Part shown: positions 34,706-45,300 of the stretch, one piece after another
Position numbering within the stretch: position 1 is the stretch's first letter
Layout: every line of letters starts with the position of its first letter
Notes under the pieces: model-generated
Told to the model about the DNA's origin: nothing
The model's database searches: none
Seen by the model: only the letters and a program-made list of their open reading frames with translations
Assembly: GCF_024054565.1 (NCBI RefSeq)
Contig: NZ_JAMXLR010000038.1
Span: forward strand, 62,001-126,000
DNA length: 64,000 nucleotides
DNA from: Aeoliella straminimaris
GTDB lineage: Bacteria > Planctomycetota > Planctomycetia > Pirellulales > Lacipirellulaceae
Direction: 5' to 3'
Translations under genes and position numbers: made by a program

Positions 34706-34709
34706 GCCG

Positions 34710-36053
34710 TTAACCCTGCACTTCCGGCGCAGCCTGCTGGTCGAGGTCCTGCACACGGCTGGCGATGGCATCACCCAATGCGTTGCGAACCGACTCGATC
34801 GTAATCCGATCGAAAACCTGCTGGAAAAAGCCGGCCACGATCAAGCGAATGGCCTCGGTGCGGGTGTAGCCACGTGACATGGCGTAAAACACCTGCGGTT
34901 CGTCTACCCGCCCCGAAGTGCTGCCGTGGGTGCAGCGCACATCATCGGCTTCGATCTCCAGACCAGGAATTGAATCGGCACGTGCTGTCGGTGCGAGCAT
35001 TAAATTGTCGTTACGTTGGTAGGCATCGGTCCGCTGAGCGGCGAGGTCGACCTTAATCATGCCCCGCCACACGGTACGCGAACGGTCCTGCAACGCCGAC
35101 TTGTATAGTAAGTCGCTTCGGCAATAGGGAGCCATGTGATGCTGGTGCGTGTTGTACGACAAATGCTGCCGGCCCTCAGTAAACATCACGCCGTTCACTT
35201 GAGCATTGGCATCGGGTCCGGTGAGCGCCACTTGCTGATTCACCTTCGCCAGCTTGCTGCCCAGTGCACCAATGGTCCACTGCAGCGAGGCGTTTCGATC
35301 CACCGTCGCTCGCTGGTGAGCAAAGTGCCACACACTGGTCGACCAGTTCTGCAGGTTGACATAGCGGAGGTGCGCTTCGGGTTCGACGATGAGCTCAATT
35401 GAACCACAATGCAGTCCACCGCCGTTGGGCGAGGTGCTCGCCGTTTCGCTCAGCATGGTAGCCTCGGCACCCTCTTCGAGGATCACCAAGGTCTTCGACA
35501 AATCGACACCGCTATCGCCCATCGCCGACATGCCGTGTAGTGGCTGCGAAATGGCGACACCTTTGGGCACGTATAGCAGCGTACCGCCACTCCAGCAGGC
35601 AGCGTGCAGGGCGGCAAACTTGTCGTGAGTTCGGTTTACGACCTGGCGCTCAAAGAATGGCCGCAACAGATCGCCATGCTCGACCACCAGACGGTCGAGG
35701 CTACCGAACAGCACCCCCTTACTTGCCAGCTCACCGATAAGCGAATCTTCAGTCGCCGAGCTGTTGTAGCTGACCAATGTCCCGCCGAGTTCCACGTCGT
35801 GGGTCAACAGGCCGGGCGCGAGCTCAGGAGCGGTCGCCGGTTCCGTTGGCAGCGCGAACTTATCAAGGTGGAACATGCGAATGTCAGTTCGCATCCACTC
35901 TTCATCATTGCGCGCGGGCCAGTCCATCTCACTGAAGGCCTGCCACGCTTCGCGGCGGATCGTGGTCAACCAGTCGGGCTCGGCCGACCGGGTTTCCAAG
36001 AAGCTCTCAAACGCCGCGTCAGTAAAACCATTGGCTGCAGTCGCAGTCGTCAT
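34710..36053 (-). CDS. sufD: Fe-S cluster assembly protein SufD
   Basis: The 447-aa protein starts at ATG 36053. It has the N-terminal helical region (TDAAFESFLETRSAEPDWL) and the SufBD beta-helix core, including the typical HQHHMAPYCRSDLLYKSALQ, SRTVWRGMIKVDLAAQRTDAYQ-type and ADDVRCTHGSTSGRVDEPQ pieces. SufD joins SufB and SufC to form the scaffold where clusters are built. The order sufC-sufB-sufD differs from the E. coli sufABCDSE order; no sufS or sufE gene is seen in the window. Confidence 0.95.
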   Translation of the reverse strand: MTTATAANGFTDAAFESFLETRSAEPDWLTTIRREAWQAFSEMDWPARNDEEWMRTDIRMFHLDKFALPTEPATAPELAPGLLTHDVELGGTLVSYNSSATEDSLIGELASKGVLFGSLDRLVVEHGDLLRPFFERQVVNRTHDKFAALHAACWSGGTLLYVPKGVAISQPLHGMSAMGDSGVDLSKTLVILEEGAEATMLSETASTSPNGGGLHCGSIELIVEPEAHLRYVNLQNWSTSVWHFAHQRATVDRNASLQWTIGALGSKLAKVNQQVALTGPDANAQVNGVMFTEGRQHLSYNTHQHHMAPYCRSDLLYKSALQDRSRTVWRGMIKVDLAAQRTDAYQRNDNLMLAPTARADSIPGLEIEADDVRCTHGSTSGRVDEPQVFYAMSRGYTRTEAIRLIVAGFFQQVFDRITIESVRNALGDAIASRVQDLDQQAAPEVQG

Positions 36054-36107
36054 TCGTCTCTCAATTCCAATCTTGATCGTTTATTCGATTATGAACCCGG
36101 CCACAAA

Positions 36108-37523
36108 TTACCCGACGCTGCCTTCCATTTGCAGCTCGATCAGGCGATTCATCTCCACTGCGTATTCCATCGGCAGCTCTTTGATCAACGGCTCGATAAA
36201 GCCACTAACGATCATCGAGCTGGCTTCGGCTTCGGTCAGGCCGCGGCTCATAAGGTAGAACAGTTGCTCTTCGCCAATTCGCGAGACGCTTGCCTCGTGT
36301 TCGATCTGCACATCCTGCTCTTCCACTTCGATGTAGGGGTAAGTATCGCTACGGCTGTCAGGGTCGAGGATCAACGCATCGCACACCACATTGCTCTTCG
36401 AGCCAACGGCACCGTCTTCCACTTTGCATAGGCCGCGATAGCTACTGCGACCGCCGTTCTTGCTGATGCTCTTGGAAATAATGCGACCCGAGGTATTGGG
36501 TGCACAATGCACCAACTTGGCACCAGCATCCTGATGCTGCCCCTTCGATGCAAAAGCGATCGACAGGATCTCTCCGCGAGCCCCCGGTTCCATCATGTAG
36601 ACGGCCGGGTACTTCATCGTGAGCTGACTCCCAAGATTGCCATCGATCCACTCCATGAGGGAGTTCTCGTACGCCATGGCACGCTTGGTGACCAAATTGT
36701 AGATATTGTTGGCCCAGTTCTGAATGGTCGTATAGCGACAACGACCATTCTTCTTGACCATGATCTCCACAACGGCCGAGTGCAGGCTCTCGGTGGAGTA
36801 CATCGGCGCGGTGCATCCTTCGACGTAGTGCACTTCGGCACCTTCGTCGACGATGATGAGCGTCCGCTCGAACTGGCCCATACTTTCGGCGTTAATGCGG
36901 AAGTAGGCTTGCAGCGGGAAATCAATCTTCACGCCGGGGGGTACGTAAATGAATGAGCCACCCGACCAAACGGCCGAGTTGAGCGCGGCGAACTTGTTGT
37001 CGTGCGGCGGGATGATCGTTCCGAAGTACTCCCGCAGTAGCTCAGGATGTTCGCGTACGGCAGTGTCGGTGTCGGTGAAGATCACACCCTTCTTGGCGAG
37101 GTCTTCCTGCAACGAACCGTAAACCACTTCGCTCTCGAACTGGGCTTTTACGCCAGCCAAGAACTTTCGTTCTGCTTCGGGAATGCCGAGCCGGTCAAAC
37201 GTGTCCTTAATCTCCTGCGGCACGTCGTCCCAGGTCTTACCCTGGCGGTCGGTCGGCTTCAGGTAGTAGTAAACATCCTGGAAGTCGAGCCCAATTTTGC
37301 CCCCCCAGTTAGGCATTGGCTTCGACTCGAAGATCTCCAATGCCTCCAGACGAAACTCGCGCATCCACGAGGGCTCGTTCTTCAATTCGGAGATCTGCGC
37401 AACAACTTCACGATCCAGACCCTTGCGTGCCTTGAAGACGCCGGAGGTCTGAGTGATAAAGTCGTACTTATTGATTTCGCCAATGCCAGTTTCATCGGCG
37501 GGCGACATGACGTCAGTTGACAT
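36108..37523 (-). CDS. sufB: Fe-S cluster assembly protein SufB
   Basis: The 471-aa protein starts at ATG 37523. It carries the SufB landmarks: the N-terminal [19 protein letters not shown] region, [37 protein letters not shown] with the conserved Cys, [16 protein letters not shown], and [20 protein letters not shown]. It accepts sulfur and iron on the scaffold with SufC and SufD. It lies 60 bases after sufC and 54 bases before sufD. Confidence 0.96.
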   Translation of the reverse strand: MSTDVMSPADETGIGEINKYDFITQTSGVFKARKGLDREVVAQISELKNEPSWMREFRLEALEIFESKPMPNWGGKIGLDFQDVYYYLKPTDRQGKTWDDVPQEIKDTFDRLGIPEAERKFLAGVKAQFESEVVYGSLQEDLAKKGVIFTDTDTAVREHPELLREYFGTIIPPHDNKFAALNSAVWSGGSFIYVPPGVKIDFPLQAYFRINAESMGQFERTLIIVDEGAEVHYVEGCTAPMYSTESLHSAVVEIMVKKNGRCRYTTIQNWANNIYNLVTKRAMAYENSLMEWIDGNLGSQLTMKYPAVYMMEPGARGEILSIAFASKGQHQDAGAKLVHCAPNTSGRIISKSISKNGGRSSYRGLCKVEDGAVGSKSNVVCDALILDPDSRSDTYPYIEVEEQDVQIEHEASVSRIGEEQLFYLMSRGLTEAEASSMIVSGFIEPLIKELPMEYAVEMNRLIELQMEGSVG

Positions 37524-37583
37524 AGGTTATTCCTTCGTCGGGCTCTTGGGGGCACCGTTGGATTCAAATCAGGTGCGGCTGCT

Positions 37584-38399
37584 CTAGGCGGTGGCGGTTT
37601 CTTCTGCCAGCTCTTCTTCCAGGGCTGCTTCTTCCGGGTAAGCAGCGCGAATGCGATCGTAGCCTTGTGTGTACAACTCTTGGGCAAGTTCCACGCCACC
37701 GGTCTCGACGATCTTTCCGCCCAACATCACATGGGTGAAGTCAGGCGCGTTATAGTCCAGCAGCTTGTCGTGGTGAGTGATGATCAGAATGCCCATCTCG
37801 GCACCACCAATTTCGGCGATACTCTGGCTGGCGAGCTTAACAGCGTCGACATCCAGACCACTGTCGGTCTCGTCGAGAATCGCGAACTTCGGTCGCAGCA
37901 TCGCCATTTGCAGGATCTCGGCCCGCTTCATTTCGCCGCCGGAAAAACCATCGTTCACGTACCGCCGGGCAAATTCAACGTCCATGCGAAGTTGCGACAT
38001 TTTCTCCTTGAGTTCCTTCCGGAACTCGCGCATCGGAATCAGGTCTTCGCCTTCCTTACGCTCCGGGTTGCGAACGTTGGTCGCCGCGTGACGCAGGAAG
38101 TCGGCCATCTTCACGCCGGGGATCGACATCGGGCGCTGGAAAGCCATAAAAATGCCGGCACGGGCACGCTCCGAGGCGTCCCACTCCATGATGTCCTGAC
38201 CGTTGATCTCGATCGTCCCGCCCGTCACGTCGTAACTGGGATGTCCCATGATGGCATTGCCCAACGTGCTCTTTCCCGAGCCGTTGGGGCCCATCAGGGC
38301 GTGGGTCTCACCTCGATTGATAGTGAGATTCACACCGCGGAGAATCGGCTTGCCTTCCACTGCCACGTGCAGATCGGTGATCTTGAGGGTTTCGCTCAT
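37584..38399 (-). CDS. sufC: Fe-S assembly ATPase SufC
   Basis: The 271-aa protein starts at ATG 38399. It has Walker A (LMGPNGSGKSTLGNAI), the SufC-type signature (DGFSGGEMKRAEILQMA), Walker B (FAILDETDSGLDVDA) and the H-loop (ILIITHHDKLL). The C-terminal extension, about 20 residues of Glu and Ala, is longer than usual. SufC drives conformational change of the SufBCD scaffold. Confidence 0.96.
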   Translation of the reverse strand: MSETLKITDLHVAVEGKPILRGVNLTINRGETHALMGPNGSGKSTLGNAIMGHPSYDVTGGTIEINGQDIMEWDASERARAGIFMAFQRPMSIPGVKMADFLRHAATNVRNPERKEGEDLIPMREFRKELKEKMSQLRMDVEFARRYVNDGFSGGEMKRAEILQMAMLRPKFAILDETDSGLDVDAVKLASQSIAEIGGAEMGILIITHHDKLLDYNAPDFTHVMLGGKIVETGGVELAQELYTQGYDRIRAAYPEEAALEEELAEETATA

Positions 38400-38471
38400 C
38401 GTTTTCCTTGTCTCTGGAGGCGACCGGTCTCAAACAATCGAGAGGTTGCCCAACATTAGTTATCGCTTCTG

Positions 38472-39071
38472 TTATCCGGTTATTTTCTGGTGATCGAACA
38501 TCGGCTGGCCATCCGCTGGAGCAGTGACATAACCCGAGTGATGCGGCACGGGCAACTCGTCGTCGATCTTCGTGCCCTCCATGCCCTTCGCAATGCGGTG
38601 GCCGTTAATCTTGTCCTGGATCCGCATCAGTCCTTCCAGCAAGGCCTCGGGTCGCGGCGGACAACCTGGTACGTAGACGTCTACCGGCACAACCAAGTCG
38701 ACACCCTTCACCACGTGATAGCCATACTTGAAGTAAGGTCCGCCACCGACCGTGCAGGCCCCCATGGCGATCACGAACTTCGGGTCCGGCATTAGGTTGT
38801 AAAGTCGCCGCACGCGGCTGGCCATCTTGTAGGTTACGGTGCCCGCCACAATCATCAGGTCGGCCTGCCGGGGAGTCGCGCGAAACGCTCCCGCACCAAA
38901 ACGATCCATGTCAAAGCGGCTCGCACCTGCGGCCATCATCTCAATTGCACAACAGGCAAGGCCAAAGGTCATTGGCCAAATGCTCGACTGTCGGGCCCAG
39001 TTAATTGCTTGCTCTACGGTCGTCGTTAAGACGTTGTCTTCAAAACGGCCTTCAATCCATGGCTCGTTCAT
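38472..39071 (-). CDS. nuoB: NADH-quinone oxidoreductase subunit B-like
   Basis: The 199-aa protein contains the NuoB cluster-N2 ligands: adjacent cysteines in [11 protein letters not shown], a further Cys in [12 protein letters not shown], and the final [16 protein letters not shown]. Position and strand place it between the SufR-like gene and sufC. No other complex I gene lies near. Either the complex I operon is elsewhere or this is a stand-alone NuoB-like protein. Linkage to suf genes fits its need for Fe-S clusters. Confidence 0.9.
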   Translation of the reverse strand: MNEPWIEGRFEDNVLTTTVEQAINWARQSSIWPMTFGLACCAIEMMAAGASRFDMDRFGAGAFRATPRQADLMIVAGTVTYKMASRVRRLYNLMPDPKFVIAMGACTVGGGPYFKYGYHVVKGVDLVVPVDVYVPGCPPRPEALLEGLMRIQDKINGHRIAKGMEGTKIDDELPVPHHSGYVTAPADGQPMFDHQKITG

Positions 39072-39140
39072 TTGAAAGTTCGTGATTCAGGGGTGAGAGT
39101 AAACTTGGATGCCGGACCGATAACGAGGCGCGGCTTGTTT

Positions 39141-39788
39141 CTACGGTTCGCCAACTGGCAACTTGGAAGCACTGCTGGGCTCAAACGAACAACAAGCGTC
39201 GCCCAACGGGCGACAGCCGGAAATTCGCATTGTTTCGCCCAGCACCTCCGAAAACAGCATTCGCTCCATCGCGCAAATGCTCTTATCATGCTCAACCAAT
39301 TCGGGGTACGGACACGCTACCGCGGTGAGCACTGGCAACTCGCCAGATTCGTCGACCTCGAATGGGATGTGTCGTTGTTTCATCATTTCTGCGAGGCGAT
39401 GCATCTTCTCCTCCAGCGATCCGCCCGGCAGTTCGCCTGCCCGCTCTGCGAGCTGTTTCGCGATACGCCTCAACAGTCCGACACGAATCTCAGGATCGTC
39501 GATCGCGCGAATCTCGGCCCACAACACATCGACCAAGTCGGCGTAGTTGTTGCCTCCCGAACGACGCCCCTTCTCTGTGAGCTGATAACAATGGCTCGGC
39601 CGACCTCGCCCGGTGCGAACCACCTCTTCCCGGCAAATCAATTCATCCTCCATCAATCGTGCCAGCCGCTGCCTGACGGCGGTGGCCGTGACGCCCAACT
39701 CATCGACAAGCTGGCTGATGCCCATTCCGCCCTGCTTGCGGAGCAGGTTGAGCAAAGCCTCGTCGGAATCCGTTACAGTGGGGATCAT
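39141..39788 (-). CDS. sufR: SufR-like Fe-S-sensing transcriptional regulator
   Basis: The 215-aa protein starts at ATG 39788 (the frame to 39836 is longer but not needed). Residues 8-70 are a winged helix-turn-helix (LLNLLRKQGGMGISQLVDELG, TATAVRQRLARLMED). The C-terminal half contains cysteines in CPYPELVEHDKSIC, RISGCRPLGDACC, as expected for a [4Fe-4S]-binding SufR. In cyanobacteria and actinobacteria SufR represses the suf operon when clusters are plentiful. Here it precedes nuoB and the suf genes on the same strand. Confidence 0.8.
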   Translation of the reverse strand: MIPTVTDSDEALLNLLRKQGGMGISQLVDELGVTATAVRQRLARLMEDELICREEVVRTGRGRPSHCYQLTEKGRRSGGNNYADLVDVLWAEIRAIDDPEIRVGLLRRIAKQLAERAGELPGGSLEEKMHRLAEMMKQRHIPFEVDESGELPVLTAVACPYPELVEHDKSICAMERMLFSEVLGETMRISGCRPLGDACCSFEPSSASKLPVGEP

Positions 39789-40092
39789 TTCTGCGCAGAT
39801 TGATAGGGGGATGGCGGCTGCATGCCGCCAGATCACATAGCCTTAACTCTTGTATCGTAAGGCTTTAGCTATTATTGACAAGGGTCGGTTTGAAAAATAG
39901 CCTCCAAAATCTCAACAAAAGTCGCAAAGTCTTGCACTGCAACGGCTTATCGACTAAAAGTGCATACCAGCCAGCCACTTCGGCCACCCCGCTCCGTAAC
40001 GCTTGTGTCGGCTATCCGTAGGAGCTGGTGGCCCCTCCACGAGGGGCACAACTTCCGACCGACTCACTTCAGTTATCAACGGAGCTGCGCGA
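39789..40092. other. divergent intergenic between sufR-like and AGCS genes
   Basis: This 304-base region should hold promoters for both flanking genes. A TTGACA at 39875-39880 reads plus-ward, but no good -10 follows at 17 bases. I found no clear SufR-type inverted repeat. Confidence 0.3.
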
Positions 40093-41796
40093 ATGCTATC
40101 GCTTTTTCATCGTACGAAGACTGGACTCTTTGCGGCAGTGGCCCTTTCGCTGGGTACCTGGCTGGCTGGGGTGGCTGACGCCCAGGAGCCGGACGCAACT
40201 GCAGTTCCACAGGTGGAAAGCAGCGATGCCGCGCCCGATGCCCCCAGCACCGAAGCAGCGGGAGAGGAAGGTGCGACGGAACTGACGGGCTTTCGCAAAT
40301 GGGAAGCCGCTGCGGACGCCTGGGCAAAGAAGTGGCTAGTCGACCCGATGGATGCGGTGCTGTTTGCTCCGATCTTTTCATACAAGGGCAAAGGGCTCGA
40401 CGGTGAAATTACGACCTACAAGCTACCGATTGTGGTGGTCTGGCTGGCCGGGGCGGCACTGTTTCTCACGGTGTTTTTCAAATTCATCAACATCCGAGCG
40501 TTTTGGCATGCCATCCGCGTGACGAAAGGCGACTACGATAACCCCAATGACGATGGCGAAGTAAGTCACTTTCAGGCGCTGGCTTCCGCCCTGTCTGCCA
40601 CGGTTGGTCTTGGCAACATCGCAGGTGTCGCAATAGCTGTTGCCACAGGTGGGCCCGGCGCGATCTTTTGGATCATCCTCGCAGGATTATTCGGGATGAC
40701 CAGCAAGTTTGCCGAATGCACGCTGGGCCAGATGTACCGCAAGATTGACGCCGATGGGCACGTGTCTGGCGGCCCGATGCGTTATCTCCGAGACGGTTTG
40801 GCCGAGATGAAACTCGGTCCGCTAGGTGTGGTGTTGTCCATAGTGTTCGCGGTACTCTGTATTGGAGGTTCATTTGGTGGCGGTTGCTCGTTCCAAGTTT
40901 CGCAATCCAAGAATCTTGTGCTGGAACAGCTGAATCTCGCGGATGCGGCCTGGGCGCCGTGGGCGTATGGCATCCTGATGGTCATCATGGTGGGCGTCGT
41001 AATCATTGGTGGCATTCGCCGCATCGCATCTACCGCGGAGAAGATCGTACCTTTGATGTGCGGCGTGTATGTCTTGGCTGCCATCATCATCCTGATTACC
41101 AACTATCACCGCATCCCAGATGCGTTCGGCCGAATCTTCTCCGAAGCATTTACCCCGCAAGCGGGCTATGGTGGATTTTTGGGGGTACTGGTGGTGGGCA
41201 TTCGCCGGGCCGTGTTCTCCAACGAAGCAGGCGCCGGTTCGGCAGCGATCGCTCACTCTGCCGCCCGCACCAAGTACGCCGTGCGAGAAGGAATTGTCGC
41301 GCTGCTCGAACCCTTTATCGATACGGTAGTAGTCTGCACGATGACCGGGTTGGTCATCGTGATCACGGGGGTCTATGAGCCATCGCATCCCGGCACCATG
41401 GAGCTGATCGAAGCAGGCAACGGCGCTACCCTCACAGCCAGGGCTTTCGAGACAGAAATTGACTGGTTTCCTGCAATTCTCACTTTGGCTTCGTTCTTGT
41501 TCGCTTACTCGACAATGATTTCCTGGTCCTATTACGGGGAACGCTGTTTCACCTTCTTGTTTGGAACGCGGACATCAATGCTCTATCGAATACTCTTCCT
41601 GATCGCCATCATGATGGGAGCCCTGGTCAACGCCAACAACGTGCTTGGGTTCAGTGACTACCTGATCCTCTCTATGGCATTTCCCAACTTGCTTGGGGTG
41701 CTCATCATGAGCGGCAAAATCAAGGCCGCGCTCAACGAGTACTGGGCGAAGTACAAGGCCGGCGAGTTCACCGAGTACAACAAACTCGAGTCGTAA
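40093..41796 (+). CDS. sodium:alanine symporter family (AGCS) protein
   Basis: The 567-aa protein starts at ATG 40093 with GGAG eight bases upstream; the frame from 40003 is longer. A signal-like segment (LFAAVALSLGTWLAGVADA) and an acidic linker (residues 30-65) precede the usual AGCS core of about ten membrane helices, seen in SALSATVGLGNIAGVAIAVA, GGSFGGGCSFQVSQSKNL and NEAGAGSAAIAHSAAR. It imports alanine or glycine with Na+. The N-terminal extension is an unusual feature for the family. Confidence 0.88.
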   Translation: MLSLFHRTKTGLFAAVALSLGTWLAGVADAQEPDATAVPQVESSDAAPDAPSTEAAGEEGATELTGFRKWEAAADAWAKKWLVDPMDAVLFAPIFSYKGKGLDGEITTYKLPIVVVWLAGAALFLTVFFKFINIRAFWHAIRVTKGDYDNPNDDGEVSHFQALASALSATVGLGNIAGVAIAVATGGPGAIFWIILAGLFGMTSKFAECTLGQMYRKIDADGHVSGGPMRYLRDGLAEMKLGPLGVVLSIVFAVLCIGGSFGGGCSFQVSQSKNLVLEQLNLADAAWAPWAYGILMVIMVGVVIIGGIRRIASTAEKIVPLMCGVYVLAAIIILITNYHRIPDAFGRIFSEAFTPQAGYGGFLGVLVVGIRRAVFSNEAGAGSAAIAHSAARTKYAVREGIVALLEPFIDTVVVCTMTGLVIVITGVYEPSHPGTMELIEAGNGATLTARAFETEIDWFPAILTLASFLFAYSTMISWSYYGERCFTFLFGTRTSMLYRILFLIAIMMGALVNANNVLGFSDYLILSMAFPNLLGVLIMSGKIKAALNEYWAKYKAGEFTEYNKLES

Positions 41797-42369
41797 CTAA
41801 CACAAGAGGAGCCCTGGAGATGGGCTGGCGCCGCCATCCAGGAGCAGCAGGCGCCCATGGAAGTAGTTGCAAAATTGTAGCCGTTTTCTCGGCGGTGTCG
41901 ATTTGATTGAGCAATAGCATCACGTGAAGACAAAGCATTCTTCGATCACTCCCGTCTCCAAAGCTTCTTATTCGCAACCTTGCATCCATTCTTTGCAAAT
42001 ACTGACATGCTTAGCAGTATTCCTTGCATAAGGCCGGCGTGATCACTAGCCTGTGACCAATGTAAACAACGGCCACTCATGGTTTCGATTGATGTGTGGG
42101 CTTGTTTACGAGCTTGTGGACTTCGTGGGCTTGGCGGCGTTTTGTGCCCAGCCCCTTTTCCTAGTGCTTTTCTGGGCGGCCGCCTTGCGAGTGCTGCCGC
42201 CCGGCGTTTCGTCTTTTCCGAACCCAAACACGACTGCAAAGCGTTGCGAGTGCGTCGGATTCTTTACCGGCTAGTGATTCACTAGCGGGTTGAGGCTCCC
42301 GTTGTATCAAGACGTCTTGGTACTTACGTCTCACCAGGATCAAGCGACAGTCTAATAGGGCAAAAAACT
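41797..42369. other. intergenic stretch before the secreted-protein block
   Basis: This 573-base region has no credible gene. A near-perfect 25-bp palindrome is listed separately at 42266-42290. I see no terminator with a T run after the AGCS gene. Confidence 0.4.
42266..42290. promoter_or_regulatory. 25-bp near-perfect palindrome, possible operator
   Basis: The core CTAGTGATTCACTAG (42271-42285) is a palindrome around one central base. Flanking ACC/GGT bases extend it to 25 bp with one mismatch. It lies 80 bases upstream of the secreted protein gene at 42370. Confidence 0.45.
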
Positions 42370-45300
42370 ATGAAGCAGTGCTCCGCCATTGCATGGACTC
42401 CGTGCGCAATCGCCTTCGCGTTACTAGCATTAGCAGGCCCACGCCTGGCCCACGGTCAATTTAATGTGACGTGGCAAGGCCCCAACAACGGTCAGTGGTG
42501 GGAAGACAGCAACTGGCCTCCACCAGCCGGAGGTACCGAAGGGGTGGAGCCTTTGGCCGAGTTTGCCGAGCAGGCGATTATTGACAACGACACGACGGCC
42601 GTCGTATCACGCGCAGCTGACACAAATATAGATCCAGACGAAGGAAACCCGGGAGGCGTGAAACTAGGGCCAACTGCAGGCACTTCTGGAGGGCTGCGAA
42701 TTGTATCCGGTGGCACGCTGACAGTGGACGCAGGCATCTACGATGACGGTATCGTCATCACAACTACCGACGGCTTCGTCGACGCGGGGCAAAGTGGCAC
42801 CGGTACTCTCACCGTACTGGGAGGCGGCACCCTGAATTCTGTCGGCATTCGGTCGGGCGGCGAATCGACCAGCAGTATCAACCTGGGAGATAGCTCGGGA
42901 CTAACGGCCACCGTATCTACGGGCTTTGCCGAACTGGCCCGCACCACCCGGGTTGTGGGGCCCAACGTCAATTTCAACGCCACCAATGGCATTCAGTTCA
43001 CAGGCGAACACACGCTTATCGCAGAAATCACCCATCAAACCAATCATTCCGCCCTGAAGACGCCGGCGCTGGCACAACTTGGGGGGACGCTTCGACCGGA
43101 ATTCAACGGCGTTACCCCACAGGTCAATGACGAATGGACTCTCATCGATGCCGGCTTCACGTACGGAGACTTCGACGCCCTCGACTTGTCCGCTTTGCCG
43201 GCGCTCGGGCCAGCTCAGGCGTATCGCATCAAACGGGACAGTGGTGGCAACGGCGACCTGGTGAAGCTCGCTGTTGATCAACTCTTAACGCTGGTCATCG
43301 ACCGCGAATCTGGTGCGGCGACGATCACCAACGAAGGATCAGCGGCGGTGGCGATTGACGGTTACTCCATTCTATCGCCATCAGGCGGACTCACTGGCAC
43401 ATGGAATAGTCTAGCGAACCAAGGCACAGCTGGCTGGCAGGAAGCCACTCCTACAGCCAATGCTCTCAACGAGTTGAGCGACTCGGCAACCCTTAACGTA
43501 ACTGGCGCCTCGCCAGCCAGCGTGGGAACTCCATACGAAGCTGTCTTCCCCGCCTTTGGCGTCGACCCCGACGACATCGAGTTTGAGTTCACGCTGGATG
43601 GCGACGTCGCTCAAGGCCTGGTGGAGTATACAGGAACCAAGGTCAACAACAATCTGGCCATTATCGTCGATCCATCGACGGGTGAGGTGCAGTTCAAGAA
43701 CGATTCGCCCTTCGATGTAGCGATCGATGGCTACTCCATCTACTCAACTTCTGGCTCTTTGAACGTCGACGACAGCAACTGGAATAGTCTCAGCGACGCA
43801 GGTATCACGGGATGGAGGGAGGCATCGCCTGTTTCGACGGTGGCTTCGGAATTGAATCCCGACGGTAGCTTGCTTCTAGGCGGATTCGACGCCTATGAGT
43901 TTGGCACCCTCTTCGACTCAATGGGAACACAGGATCTGGTATTCGAGTTCGTGATGGAAGGCGAGGACACACCACGCCAGGGAGCGGTCGTCTATGCTGA
44001 AATCATCGAATTACCTGGAGACTACAACGAGGATGGCAAAGTTGATATCGCCGACTACACGGTCTGGAGGAACAATCTTGGCTCGGCTGTTACTCTGCCA
44101 AACGAAGGGGATGGAGTAACTCCCGGTCAGGTCACGGCGGAAGACTATGCGTTCTGGAAGTCCAACTTTGGAGCATCCGCGAGCGCTGCGGCTGTATCCA
44201 CTTCCGGAGTACCGGAACCCTTGTCACTGCAGTTGCTTGCATTGCTTGCGATGGTCGGCGCTTGCGTCTGTCGAACTAAGAAGTCCGCCCTGCCCTTCTC
44301 TGCCAGTTCAGTAAAGCACAGAGGTAGCGCCCTGGCAGGCTTGTTGTTGGCCTTCGCCGTTTCGGCACCATTCTCCCAGGCGGCAGTTGTGATTGACGAG
44401 GATTTTGAAGGGGAAACGGGGCTGCCGACTGGTTGGGTGCTCGTCGACAACAATCCAGGAACAGCCGATCCATCGTTCAGTATTCTCACCGGTCATGACG
44501 GCTCGGGAGGCGATCTAGGTCAGTCAGGACACATTGGCGACATGATTGACGGGGTTCCTGGTCCAGGGCAGCCAACCGGTGGATGGTTTCAGGCACCAAG
44601 TACGGTGAACGCCTCGACGAGTTGGGAGCTCTCCTTTGACATCAAGTTTGGTTTTCCCGCCGAAGGTACCGCTGACGACTCCGCGATTGTCTTTGGGGAT
44701 CTCGACAATCGCAACTACTACACTCTCGTGATCACTGAAGTCGCAGGCAACAACGACTTGCTCTACTTGCTCAATGACGACCGCCAAGGCAATACCGACA
44801 GCGGCACCCCTGTGGTAGGCACTGACGGGTTCGCGAGTGGGTTGGTCGAGAACACCTGGTACAGTGGGACGCTTACCTACGACTCGGTCATGCAAGGCCT
44901 GAGTTTTCAACTGGTCGACCCAGCTACCGATAGCTCCCTGGGCTCGTTCGCTACCAAATTGAATGGTACTCACATGGTGTTGAACTCGACGACTGCCATG
45001 TTCGAAACCGTCAATCCCGCCTTGTCAGGAGACGTTCAGTTCGGCTTTGGGACCCTCAACGACAACGGCACCTACGACAATATCGTCCTGGAAACCATTA
45101 GCACCGCTCCGGGGGACGTCGATGGCGATGGAGTGGCGGATATCGACGACTTCAACATCATTCGCGACAACTTCCGCCAAAGTGCTTCTTCGCGATCGGA
45201 TGGCGATCTTACCGGCGACGGGTTCGTTGACTTCTATGACTATCGACAATGGAGTGAAACGCAGCCAGGCAGCGTCGTGGCAGCAGTTGCGCATACGATA

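Noticed and set aside
44145-45294. Minus-strand frames inside the fused secreted protein
   Set aside because: They are mirror images of the strong plus-strand frame and have no ribosome sites.
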